This document shows, one piece after another, positions 54,741 to 64,000 of a DNA stretch of 64,000 nt. Numbering within the stretch: the first letter of the stretch is position 1; the number at the start of each line of letters is the position of its first letter. This stretch comes from Lophius americanus (Eukaryota; Chordata; Actinopteri; Lophiiformes; Lophiidae): assembly GCA_037951165.1 (NCBI GenBank), contig JBBDHG010000184.1:526501-590500 (forward strand), given 5' to 3'. A model generated the notes under the pieces. The model was not told the origin of the DNA. It ran no database searches and worked only from the letters and a program-made list of their open reading frames with translations. The position numbers and the translations under genes were made by a program.

Positions 54741-55153
54741 ACGATGAATTCATTCTGAAGTTTTTTTTTTGCTCCCAAAAGAAGTTACCATCAACAACAA
54801 CAACAACAACAACACACAAAAAAAGAAAATCCGTCCAGATTAGTTGCTGTGGCCTAATCACCCGGAAATCCTGACGGATTCTTCCCGACATTAGCATGCA
54901 GACTAGAGATTTGAAAAACAGACGTAAACGACCTTCGACCCGACTTCCTGTCACTGAAAGAACGGATTTAAAAAAAAATCCATAACACAACTCTGATCTT
55001 CTGCTTGTGTTCCGAACCCACCGGACCTCTCTGGTCGTCTGGGTCAGGTCCTGCTCGGCGTCCCCAGAGTCAGAACCAAACATGGGTTTAAACAGGGCCA
55101 CATATTTGGAACAAGCTCCCAGAAACCTGCAGAACCGCTCAGACTCTCGACAC

Positions 55154-55186
55154 TTTTTTTTTTTTTTTGAAAAATCAAACTTTATT
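55154..55186 (-). terminator. AATAAA plus A15 tract downstream of mrpl21
   Basis: On the minus strand AATAAA (55,181-55,186) is followed 12 bases later by a run of 15 A (55,168-55,154). This could be the mrpl21 polyadenylation signal in a genomic context or the fossil poly(A) tail of a retrocopy. A second A-rich patch on the plus strand lies at 55,346-55,377. Confidence 0.55.
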
Positions 55187-55723
55187 TGCTCCCGCCTTTG
55201 ATTAAATCCTTCAAACTGTTCTCATTTCTGTCCCTCCTGGACACAACACTGTTTCAGGAGGGCAGGCAAAGGGGCTCGGACAGCTGATTTTCTTCTAATC
55301 CAGCTTTTATTCATTTATTTAAAATATTTTGTGGCCTGTTCTTCAAAAAAAAAAAGAAAAAAAAGAAAAAAAAGAAGACAAATCTTTCTTAATGTTGTTT
55401 TTTAACTATGTCTTAATGTTCTTTTGCACTTTGTAGCAATGCTGAAATGTTGCTTTGGTAATAAAGTTGCCATGGTATTGACTTCATTATCTCCCAAAAC
55501 CGATAATTAACCCAAAATCGGATGATCGGGGCATTAAAAAAAGAATTACCACCACGTGTGATCACAAACACTTTCACAATTCTCTTCTTTGCAAACTTTT
55601 ATGTGGACATTTTTGCATTAACTGGTTGTAAACAACCAACATTTGTTTACGTTGTCTCCACGTGACAGAAAAACAACAACTTCAATGTGACCGGGTTCGG
55701 GTCAAGTTCTGACTGGAGGTCCA

Positions 55724-56305
55724 TCATGTCAGGCTCTGGGCCAGTTCGATGCTATTAATCCTCAGCACCGTCTGCGGCTGGATGACGAGCTTCTTGCGTT
55801 CGAACCGGTGTCTCCTCCAGAACTTCATGTGAACTTTGGGCCAGGACTCCGTCTTCTCAATGACCGTCGCCTCGACCCGGACCAGCTCCTTCCCCAGCAG
55901 AGGCCTACCGATCAGGGTGAAGTCCTCTGCGCCGACCAGCAGCACCTTCTCCATACGGATCCGGTCCCCGCACTCCGCCTCGATATGGTTCTCGATCAGG
56001 ATCAGGTCTTCGTTTGTGACCTTCCACTGGCGGGCAGCGAAATGCACCACGGCGAACAGGCGGCCGAACTCGCGCTGCTGTATGATCTCGTTCACGGTGC
56101 GAACTACCGCCGCATGTCGCCTTCGCTCCTCCTCCAGCGGGACCACCGTCTGCTCCGGCCACGGCGGCCTAGACAGGGAGGTCCGGGGCAAGAGGTCCGC
56201 GCTCACGGAGCTCTGTGGTCGGACTTTGGCCGGCATCGGAAGAACTTGTCTCGGTGTCAATCTGCTACATGTCCTCCACAACAGCGCTCCCCTGGTCAGC
56301 GCCAT
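55724..56305 (-). CDS. mrpl21: mrpl21, mitochondrial large ribosomal subunit protein bL21m, intronless
   Basis: A structural protein of the mitochondrial 39S ribosomal subunit, imported into the matrix. The frame encodes 193 residues from the ATG at 56,305 (context aaagATGgcg). The N-terminus, MALTRGALLWRTCSRLTPRQ, is basic and suits a presequence. The bL21 core follows: GRLFAVVHFAARQWKVTNED, RMEKVLLVGAEDFTLIG, ELVRVEATVIEKTESWP and QTVLRINSIELA. Length is close to the human protein (205). The human gene has several introns, whereas here the whole coding region is continuous. With the downstream A-tract this suggests a retrogene; with the NRF-1 site upstream it could also be a compact native gene. 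The frame remains open upstream to 56,449, but those residues look like 5' UTR. Confidence 0.93.
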   Translation of the reverse strand: MALTRGALLWRTCSRLTPRQVLPMPAKVRPQSSVSADLLPRTSLSRPPWPEQTVVPLEEERRRHAAVVRTVNEIIQQREFGRLFAVVHFAARQWKVTNEDLILIENHIEAECGDRIRMEKVLLVGAEDFTLIGRPLLGKELVRVEATVIEKTESWPKVHMKFWRRHRFERKKLVIQPQTVLRINSIELAQSLT

Positions 56306-56330
56306 CTTTGCCGAAGCTCTACTCTGCATT

Positions 56331-56340
56331 GCGCATGCGC
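56331..56340. promoter_or_regulatory. NRF-1 binding palindrome upstream of mrpl21
   Basis: GCGCATGCGC, the perfect NRF-1 consensus typical of nuclear genes for mitochondrial proteins, 25 bases upstream of the mrpl21 start codon. A cttacgtcacgtac CRE-like stretch lies a little further upstream. Confidence 0.6.
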
Positions 56341-56514
56341 GAAACCTCTGCCCACGCTCAAGCCACGTACTTACGTCACGTACTAGGACAAGGCCCGCCC
56401 TCCTCCTAGGCTTGGAGTAGCGATGACGTTCTTTCAGAGAGGGGAACATTTGTTTAAAGTGGGAACTATTTAAACACGAATCCTAAGAATATCTAAGAAA
56501 ATGTGGAAGTGTTC

Positions 56515-56760
56515 TTACTAAAATTAGTAAATTGGAGCAACAAAATATCATCAGTGGTATTTATTTACAAGAGAAACTAGATTGGAGAATTGATCAAGTT
56601 GCTGGACACTAACTGGAAGACGGAGAACAAAACTCCTTGTGTATTTTCTATCAATTAATCAAGAGTTAATGACATTATATTACAGAAGAAATAGCTGGAG
56701 CTGGAGCTGGGGGCTCAGTGGGCTGAACAGAGATGCTGAAGTGGAAGGCACAGGAGACAA
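56515..56760 (-). repeat. Dispersed repeat B, copy 3 (inverted)
   Basis: The reverse complement of about 56,690-56,745 reads cttcagcatctctgttcagc, then ccactgagcccccagctcca, matching copy 1 at 24.0 kb and more distantly 59.8 kb. The adjacent actaaaattagtaaattgga (56,518) recurs at 31,004. From 56,880 to 57,470 nothing coding is supported. Confidence 0.6.
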
Positions 56761-57473
56761 CCAGCTACAGAGTATTTGTGAGACACTCAATTACTTACTC
56801 AATTCGTTAGCTGGAGTTGTCAGTAGATTTAGAAATCGGCATGGCATTTCCCTAATTAGAGCCATCTTTAATTGATTCTGATCACAATAATGTCTAACTA
56901 GAGTACATGCTCAGATCACATACAGTCTAAATTCTTGGGATTCAACAAGCGAAGACAACGTGAAATCATTCTATGCGTTCTCTGCACCAATCAGAACTCT
57001 TTATTCACCTGTCAACCCCTCAGCCAGTACCCAAAGGTACAGTAAACAAGGTATAGTATACTTGGTGAAGAAAACTCTAAACCAGTTATTTTGTTTGTGA
57101 CGTTCTGACCGTTGTGTATGCGTTGCCATGGCGACAACTGAGGCAGAATGCACGATGCTGGGGAAGGGTTTTCTTCAGCAGGTATAAAACACCTTGTTTA
57201 CTGCTGCTTTGGGTTCTGTTTAATGTTAGGGTCGTTATTCAGTTTATTAGTTGTTTCAAAATAATTGTTGATTAAAGTTTTATTCTAAGTCACATGACTG
57301 CATGACCTGGAAGTTTAGTTTATAGTTACCACAGCTAATCAAAATGTAATGAAAGTGTGTGTGTTTTATCTTTTTTATTCACTAAATGAAGTAATAAAAA
57401 AAGTGTGTCGGGGATGCATCACTTTGCAACATCCTTCATTAGAGCTTCCATTTGTCTTGTGGCCTTTGCAGAT

Positions 57474-57487
57474 CGTACTGTATACTG

Positions 57488-57529
<42 letters not shown>

Positions 57530-57543
57530 CAGTATACAGTACG
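57474..57543. repeat. 70-bp perfect palindrome with (AT)n core
   Basis: cgtactgtatactgtaa at the left end is mirrored exactly by ttacagtatacagtacg at the right end, around an uninterrupted (AT)n run of about 36 bases. The whole block is self-complementary. Confidence 0.9.
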
Positions 57544-57833
57544 CAAGGTTTAGGAATAACTCCTGATGTTGTCAGCCTTTAAATCTGCAGACAACTCAAA
57601 CAAACTCTCTGAGGATCTCTCAAATATTCTGTATTATATATTAATACTTTAATTCTACTTTATTTTATTTTTTAAATCTGCGTAACACGTAATGTAACCA
57701 AAATGTAGGCATCTGTAGGAAAATGGAAAAACCTAACTCTGGACAAAATCCGTCCGTTAGTATTTCTATAGTCTTGCTCACAGACAAACAGACATAAATA
57801 TGTGAAAACTTAAACCTCCTTCCTTGCCGAATG

Positions 57834-57876
57834 TAACAAACAAACAAACAAACAAACAAACAAACAAACAAACAAA
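57834..57876. repeat. (AAAC)n microsatellite
   Basis: About ten copies of aaac, following an aaacctccttcc box like the one near 24.3 kb, so it is probably the end of an interspersed element. Confidence 0.85.
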
Positions 57877-58139
57877 ATACTCACCTCAAGGCTCGTCGCC
57901 AGTGTTTCGTCATTCATTCACTCGCTTTATATCGTGGAGTTGGAAATTTCCAGCAGCACCTGAACGCAGCAGAGATCTACCTCCATTTTGTGTCGGTTGG
58001 CCCGTTTCCGGGTTTGTGAGAGGGGACCGATAAACTCTGTAGACAGGGAGTATGGCTCTGGAGTGCGGCTAAAGTTTTCAGTAGCCACCTGAAACCACAT
58101 TGCAACTCTTAAACGCGCGTACAAGTCTGATTTTATCGC

Positions 58140-58435
58140 GTTACGTCATCGACAAGCAGTGTTTTCGGCTGCATTTCCGTGCGGAAGCTGACAGCTGGAA
58201 AGTAAACAGCTCGATGCTAACCTGCTAACTGAGGCTAGCCGAGAAGGAGCTAACGTTAGCCGGCTAACTTGTCACTGTTATCTTTAAATTGCAACTCCAG
58301 GACTCATCCCAGCACTTTCCCCATCACAGTTTGTGGCAAACATCTGCGAAAAAGGGTTGCCACAGCGGCCATTCATGTGGTTTGAGAGAAGGAGTCTCCC
58401 AAAGCTTCTCATCTCCGAGCCAAGGTGAGCAAAGA
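58140..58435 (+). promoter_or_regulatory. Candidate promoter and non-coding first exon
   Basis: A CpG-containing block with gagctaacgttagccggcta (a GCTAACGTTAGC palindrome often found near fish transcription starts). It ends in a good donor, gccaag then gtgagc, at about 58,425. No coding exon is recognised downstream within the window, so any gene would continue to the right. Inference from sequence signals only. Confidence 0.35.
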
Positions 58436-58839
58436 GTTCGGATGTTGAAGCTAACTTAACCCCACCTTAGGGTTTATCTTATCCACTGGATCTTTACCTG
58501 GGAGAAGCTGGGGCATTCCAGGCCTGTTTTAATCTGTCTAAAGTTTCGCAGGACTCTGTTTTTCTCAACAGTGTAAGTTTAACTCTAAATAATCCCTTAA
58601 CATCATAATTGGTCATCGCAATTCTTTTCTCTATCACATTTGTCTGTCTGCTTTAGTAACTACTTACTCTCCAGATAACACTTAAAACCATGTAACTGTA
58701 CGATTGTTAGATTATTTCCTTTTAGTACTTTATTCTTCTAACCCCCCTCATCTCAGGGAGAAATATACTACTTTCTTCTCCCCTGCTTTAGTTACTAGTT
58801 CATCAGATAACCTCTGCCTACTCATGCGTCTCACCTATA

Positions 58840-59460
58840 GTTGGGTTTACATCAGACACTTTTCTCTTTTCCGGATTAAACCTTTCCGAATTGCAATGTC
58901 TGACATCTGTTTACAGGACTTGTGATCGTTTTCCGTCCCGGTGTTTACATCTATCGTCTCACCCTAATCGGAAACGCTTTCACACACGCGCGGACGATCC
59001 ACACTCCCGTTCGTAAGGTGGCGATAATGCTTGGGTCAGTTGGTGCTGACCGCCAACAAGCGCCCAGAAGAAGAATACGACAATGAGGACGTGAGCGGAT
59101 GTAACTTTTTGCGAATCTTACCGTCCAAAAATGTTAAAATATTTCACAGGTGCAATGAATAAATCATTCTCCGGTGCAGACCGGAACTGTTTTGAAGGTC
59201 GCTGTATTTAAAAGGCATCCCGGCGTCACGTCACGACGCTGAGAGTACTTAGATGCAACTCAAACTGAAAGCTTTCCGAAACAGCGTTTACATCGGAAAA
59301 GGCTTTCCAAAGGGATTTTGACTACATCGTTGCAAAGGACTGAACTTTAATTCGGAAAGTTTCTTTCCATTGGGAAAGTCGTGTTTACATGCGGCCTTTT
59401 CTTTCCGATTAGACGTCTTTTTCCGAATCTAATCGGAATTAGGCCGCCGACCTATTGAAC
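58840..59460. mobile_element. Possible MITE-rich segment (GTTTACAT / TTCCGATTA motifs)
   Basis: Related motifs recur: gggtttacatcagacacttt and ttccggattaaacctttccg at the left, and cgtgtttacatgcggccttt and ttccgattagacg at the right, with several gtttacatc copies between. This suggests a non-autonomous DNA transposon or a nest of them. No coding capacity is seen. Confidence 0.4.
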
Positions 59461-59814
59461 TGCTTAAAGTAGTTTGATGACCTCATCCTTTAACACCTAC
59501 AGCCGTTATAGCAGGCACCGTCTGTCTCTCGGTCTTATTTTAAACGGCGAGCTGGGGTTTTGAGAGCACTGATGTCTGGGTGATGTAGCGGCACTTTCCT
59601 AACAACGAAACCTAAGACGACTAAATCTGATGGAGCACCCAGAGAGCGCGAACTTCAGCTAAGGGCCGAAACCTATTTCTGAACCTACTCCTCAAACAGA
59701 CATTGTTGCCTAATTTCCTTTTCCTCTCCTGTATAAAACATCAGAGGAGTTATTACCAGCCTCTAAATCTACCGACGACTCCACCAAACGGAGTATTTTT
59801 TTCTTCCTCGTCTC

Positions 59815-59980
59815 TTGGGCCTTTCACTTCAGCGTCTCTGTTCTGCCGACTTAGACCCCAGCTCCACACTCAAAGGAACATCCAACGAACAAAGGCGTCA
59901 ATAATGGACACCGTTTCCAGAGAGCGCTTCGCCGCATTGTGACGTCGCTACTCCAAACGGCCCATTTTTCTTTGTGATTC
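59815..59980 (+). repeat. Dispersed repeat B, copy 2
   Basis: cttcagcgtctctgttctgc, then ccccagctccac, ggaacatccaacgaacaaag, gcgtcaataatgga and ttgtgacgtcgctactccaa: the same order of modules as at 23,990-24,170. Confidence 0.65.
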
Positions 59981-59989
59981 ATTATAAAT

Positions 59990-62900
59990 GCGGAAAAAGG
60001 CGTACGAATCATCTACTGTGGGGTCAGACAACAAGCCAAGCTTTCACTTCCCATGTGCATCTGTGAGTCTTGGGCTTCCATCAGTCTGTCAACGCCTCAT
60101 CACGCCTTTGTTACATGGGCCTGGTCAAAGTTGTTCAGATTCTTACGTTGGATGCTTTTCTCCTGCTTCCAACACATCGTCTTTGAGGACAGAATGTTCA
60201 CTTCCTGTCGCATATATCCTCCCGTCTGACAGTTGCCATGGTAACCGGACAATCATTATTATGCTTATTTATCCCGTCAGCAAACTCGCCAAAGTCACTG
60301 AATCAGACGGTTCTGTCGGTGTGATCGGCTGGCGGTGGCACCTGAAGTGTGTTGCGTACGCCCAGAATCGTCCACAATTTTAGTTCTCACGTCAGAAAAC
60401 CTGCTTTGTTGAGATGTTTCCACTGCAGTCTGTGGTTCTGTAGCTGGGGACAATTGAGAACTCAGACTTCACCACTCGGTACTGTTCCGAAGATTGAGAG
60501 GGAGGAACAGGTTGTTCTTCGTCTGTCCGCCATTTCGACTTACACACATGAAAAGTCCTCTTTAAAGCCAGCGTTAGGAGTTCGCTCTGTCCGCTCTAGT
60601 CTTCTGTACAAACATGGCAGCACCACACGGAAGGATTCTAAACATATCTCCTTCAATCCAAGAGATAACCCTTAATCCTTCACCCTAACCTTTAAATGGT
60701 CCGTTCTCTTCAAAGCAGTCTGACATCAGAAACATGGTGTCGGGGAATACTACGGAAATTAGCGACTGCTATCGTTTGTCGTCCTCAATGAATGTCTTAA
60801 AAACCAAAATGGAACCGAACAAATCAGGAAATTGAATGTATTTTTCCACACAGCAACGGAGGTGGATTTTTGAAGGATCAACGTTTGTGAAATGTAAAGC
60901 AATTTGTATTCAATCGTACATCGCACTGATAAATAATTTTATTAGCATTGGGTATTGCAATTCATTTCTATATTGCCGTATATGGCGATATTTTGTGTGG
61001 CACACTACGATAAGTATTGCAGGACACTGCAAACTTCTCGTTTCAAAATTTAAAAAAAGGTTTTTCAGACCTCCTCCACTAAAATGGAACCAATCTCTGG
61101 AGTTTGTTGGTGTTGTTAGTATGTTTAGAAGCTGGCAATAAATCAGACGTTAATGGAGGAGTCTGCATGAATTTGTCCTTTAACCTTGGGTCCTGACTTG
61201 TACCATGTTCCTTTGACCTTACTGGAGAGGACAGACGTAGGTTTTGGCCCCTGGCGGAAGTTTGCGTTCTGATTGCTTTTTCTAATGTTTAGAATGACCG
61301 AGGCTGGGTTCCACTGGTTCACTGAAAGATTCTGAAAGAATATTCCTGTATCGACTGTTTCCACGAGTCGTGATCTCATCGGTCATGGTGTTTACGCGCT
61401 ATCTGACCCATCAGTCGCCTACTGGAGACTTCAGGGAGGGAGTGAGGAAAGACGTTCATGACAAAGCCTTATTGGTACCTCAGAGTGGTTGAACTCTGAC
61501 TAACATTACATCATTACGACGTCAGCAAACGTCAAGTTATCAGTTGGGTTGTGTTGTGTGGTAAACTCTCCACAAGTCTTACGTTAATATCGACATCATT
61601 TGATGGAAGGGTCAAAGCAGAAGCTCCTCATCACGCGCTCCATTCTGAAAACCCAGACCCGGACTTTCACATAGCTGAACCTCCTCTGCAACCGTAGGTG
61701 GTATGTGGTTCTGATCCACTTTGTTCTTGCAGGATTTTTGCTTTCTAACCCGCATCTTCAAAGTTTTCCAGCTCTTTTTAATTTTGTTCATAGCGTCGGT
61801 CTGTCGTGACTCCTGACGGGGAGAAAAACCTCCTTCCGAAAGGGGTGTTTACGTGTAATTGGAATGAGGGGGTCCATTTCAACCCACCCATTGTGGCATT
61901 GGGTTTGACCTTTCACCTGCAGTACAAAGAGGAAGAAATCCAGTAACCGTCCAGGCCAGTAGAAAAATATTTCAGAGAAAAATACAGTAGAGAAATACTT
62001 CGTCAGGTGGAGAATAGGTTTGGTCGGTTGTAGTCCAGAAGAGGGGGGTGCTTATTTTCCAGAAATGGAAAATAATGTCGGCTTCAGCAAGCCACTATTT
62101 TTAATGTCTATCAATCCATTTAGTACGTTAGATGACGTTGAAATGGAAAACTCCCATCAGACACTAGGGGAGGCTGAGCTGGTGTCCAAATAGTTGTTAA
62201 AGTTGTAAATCCAACATATTTGTTGTTTAAAATTGCCGATTTTAGAGAGACTTGTGTATAATTGTTGTGATTTCTTATGACGGCCTTAAATCTTTGTCGT
62301 TGAAACCAGACTTCTTTGGTTTCTTCTGCTTAAGTTGTTGTGGAAACGGTAGGTCTTCCACATTCTTCCCTAGGTGGAGGCGAGTTAACCCCTGCTGTCA
62401 GTTTCTGTCTCTGCTGTCGTGTCTCTCTGTGTTTAAACCACGTCACTGACGGACTGACTGGCGAGCTTGCTTGGTGAGATTCCTTTGAGCTTCCCTTGGT
62501 GAAAAACCTGCCCAGTTTTTAAACCCAGCAGTCCGAGGAAGGGAATAGCGGCGGAGGTGAGGGCGGGGTGAGGAGCCAGTATTGCCTCGTGGAGCCAACA
62601 ATGAGCCCAGACAGCTAACTGGTTTGGGGAGATCCAATGACCGACCTCAGTTACTGTGTAGCTGCAACATTGCATGCGGTTTCAGATACTGCTGTGTCCT
62701 GGTACGATTTTAAACGTGGATTTTCGTCGCCTTGACAAACTGTAATCTCAGGAACAGCTTGTCTTTGTCTTGTAATTGGACAAACAAATACAGCTTCATC
62801 GATACGGTAAACTCTATCGCCATCATGTTTATATTATTAAGGAGGTTAATGGAGGAAGCCATGGAAGAGTTTTTGAGTGAACATTTTGGGGACTCTGAAC

Positions 62901-63400
62901 CGTCCGCCAGTATCCTCTAAGCACAGATTGCTCAAAGATGGAGTTGCTGCTTCAATATGACCATAACCATAGTTACCCTCACTTATCATCAATTCCCCTT
63001 TTAAACATTTAATTTAGTAAATCTGTAATCTGTTCCAGGGGTTTGTCTGAAAACCGGGGTCAGGTCCAGATCTGAGACGATCTACCTGAGGAAATCGGGT
63101 CACTGGTCTCTTTTAAAGTCACCTCTTATGACATAGTTTTATTCATCGGAGAAGATTTTAGAGAGCGAATAAATAAAGAAAAGACGCCGTGGATCTTTTA
63201 TCTTACTGTTGGGAAAAGTTTAACAACAAGCACCCAGCCGTGCTCTGTCAATGAAATTAACAAAATTATTATTATTATATTATTCAAAGCCGGTCTGTTG
63301 ATATCAACTCATCTTTGGCGTGCAATTTTCTAGAGAGACTAGAAAAACCAGAAACATAAGAAGAGGCTGATATACTTCCACTGTCTTTTTAGTCCCAGCA
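59990..63400. other. Gene-poor region, no supported gene
   Basis: Short open frames only; none resembles a known family. One (62,842-62,920, plus) begins MEEAMEEFLSEHFGDSEPSA and is followed by a weak donor, so it could be an exon, but nothing else supports it. Confidence 0.4.
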
Positions 63401-63419
63401 TAATCGATGTGAATATCGC

Positions 63420-63990
63420 GTGCAGGATATTAAGGACCTGGGGTCAACTGTCCAGAACAACGGGGAGCGTCGAAAGCAGATGAAGAAGCGAGTGCAGGGG
63501 ATGGGGGATGGAGTTGGTGGAGAAGAGTGTGAGGAGTTATCTGTGACGGATGAGCAGAAGCAGGATTGAAGGGAAAGGTTTCCTAGATGGAGGTGAGAGA
63601 GGTTCTGCTGGATGGTTCAGAGACGGTGGTTCTGACCAGAAGACAGGAGGCAGAGCTGAAGATGTTCAGATGTTCTCTGGGAGTGAGGAGGAAGGACAGG
63701 ATAAGAAAGGAGACATCAGAGGGACAGTCCAGGTTAGACGTCCTGGAGACAAAGTCAGAGAGGACAGACTGAGATGGTTCTGACCCGTGAAGAAGAAGAG
63801 GAGGGATAGTGGATCTACTGGTAGAAGGATGATGGAGAAGGAGATGCAGGTAGGAGAAGATGGGGAGGAGCAAAGAGGAGGTTTGGTGATGTGGTGAGAG
63901 AGGACATGCAATTGGTCGGCGTGACAGAGGCCAGGGCGAGATGGAAACGGATGATCTTCTGTGGTGATTACAAAACGGAACAGCTGGAAG
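63420..63990 (+). pseudogene. Decayed RTE-clade LINE, C-terminal reverse-transcriptase region
   Basis: Fragments in different frames read VREVLLDGSETVVLTRRQEA, ELKMFRCSLGVRRKDRIRKE, GDKVREDRLRWF and RRFGDVVREDMQLVGVTEA. This is the order typical of the C-terminal end of RTE LINEs (YG.ET..LT.RQE, LRF.LGVTRMDRIRN, DKVREARLRWFGHV, DVVKEDM..VGV). Multiple frameshifts and stops make it inactive. It runs to about the right edge. Confidence 0.75.
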
Positions 63991-64000
63991 AAGTCATATA

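Noticed and set aside
52903..54874. Frames of about 390 codons on each strand in the 36-base array
   Set aside because: The unit length is a multiple of three and lacks stops; both strands are equally open.
55808..56420. Plus-strand frames of about 190 codons opposite mrpl21
   Set aside because: GC-rich shadow frames; the minus strand encodes a clear bL21m protein.
62842..62920. Possible small exon MEEAMEEFLSEHFGDSEPSA
   Set aside because: Weak donor, no partner exon and no known family.

Overview
The window is nuclear DNA from a teleost fish. The evidence is split vertebrate genes with GT-AG introns, fish-type immune genes (GIMAP GTPases and a finTRIM-like gene), fish retroelement and DNA-transposon remnants (L2, RTE, Tc1, MITEs), and introns filled with minisatellites. 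No prokaryotic, organellar or viral genome features were seen. All calls come from reading the sequence; no database was searched.

Layout. 1-2,800: minisatellites in what is probably a sos1 intron. 2,822-12,186 (+): the 3' two thirds of sos1 (Ras guanine-nucleotide exchange factor; PH, REM and CDC25 domains and the proline-rich tail) in 14 exons, several introns of which are tandem arrays. 13,465-15,580 (-): gemin6 in two coding exons. 15.6-19.4 kb: gene-poor, with dispersed and tandem repeats. 19,434-22,999 (-): tmx2 in 8 exons. 23-29 kb: gene-poor, MITE-like and L2 remnants, and a CpG-rich stretch that may be the tesk1 promoter. 29,198-39,555 (+): tesk1 kinase in 10 coding exons, with a Tc1 relic in one intron and very large GT-rich and AC-rich arrays in the introns on either side of coding exon 8. 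39.6-41.6 kb: probable tesk1 3' UTR.

42-53 kb is a small immune-type cluster. It holds two tandem GIMAP genes (42,981-44,458 and 48,708-50,030, both +), an inverted relic of a GIMAP first exon (51.4-51.6 kb), and a single-exon RING plus partial B30.2 gene of finTRIM origin (52,040-52,774, +). All three genes have an interferon-response-like GAAAnnGAAA element upstream, and the two GIMAP proteins end in different CaaX-like boxes. This cluster and the complementary repeat introns of tesk1 are the most interesting parts of the window. 52.9-54.7 kb is a 36-bp minisatellite. 55,724-56,305 (-) is an intronless mrpl21 with an NRF-1 palindrome just upstream of its start and an A-tract downstream, so it is either a compact native gene or a retrogene. 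56.5-64 kb contains dispersed repeats, a possible non-coding first exon at about 58.2-58.4 kb, and a decayed RTE LINE at the right edge.

The genes are mostly unrelated housekeeping and signalling genes that are neighbours rather than a pathway. sos1 and gemin6 are also near neighbours in human (2p22). The others come from different human chromosomal regions.
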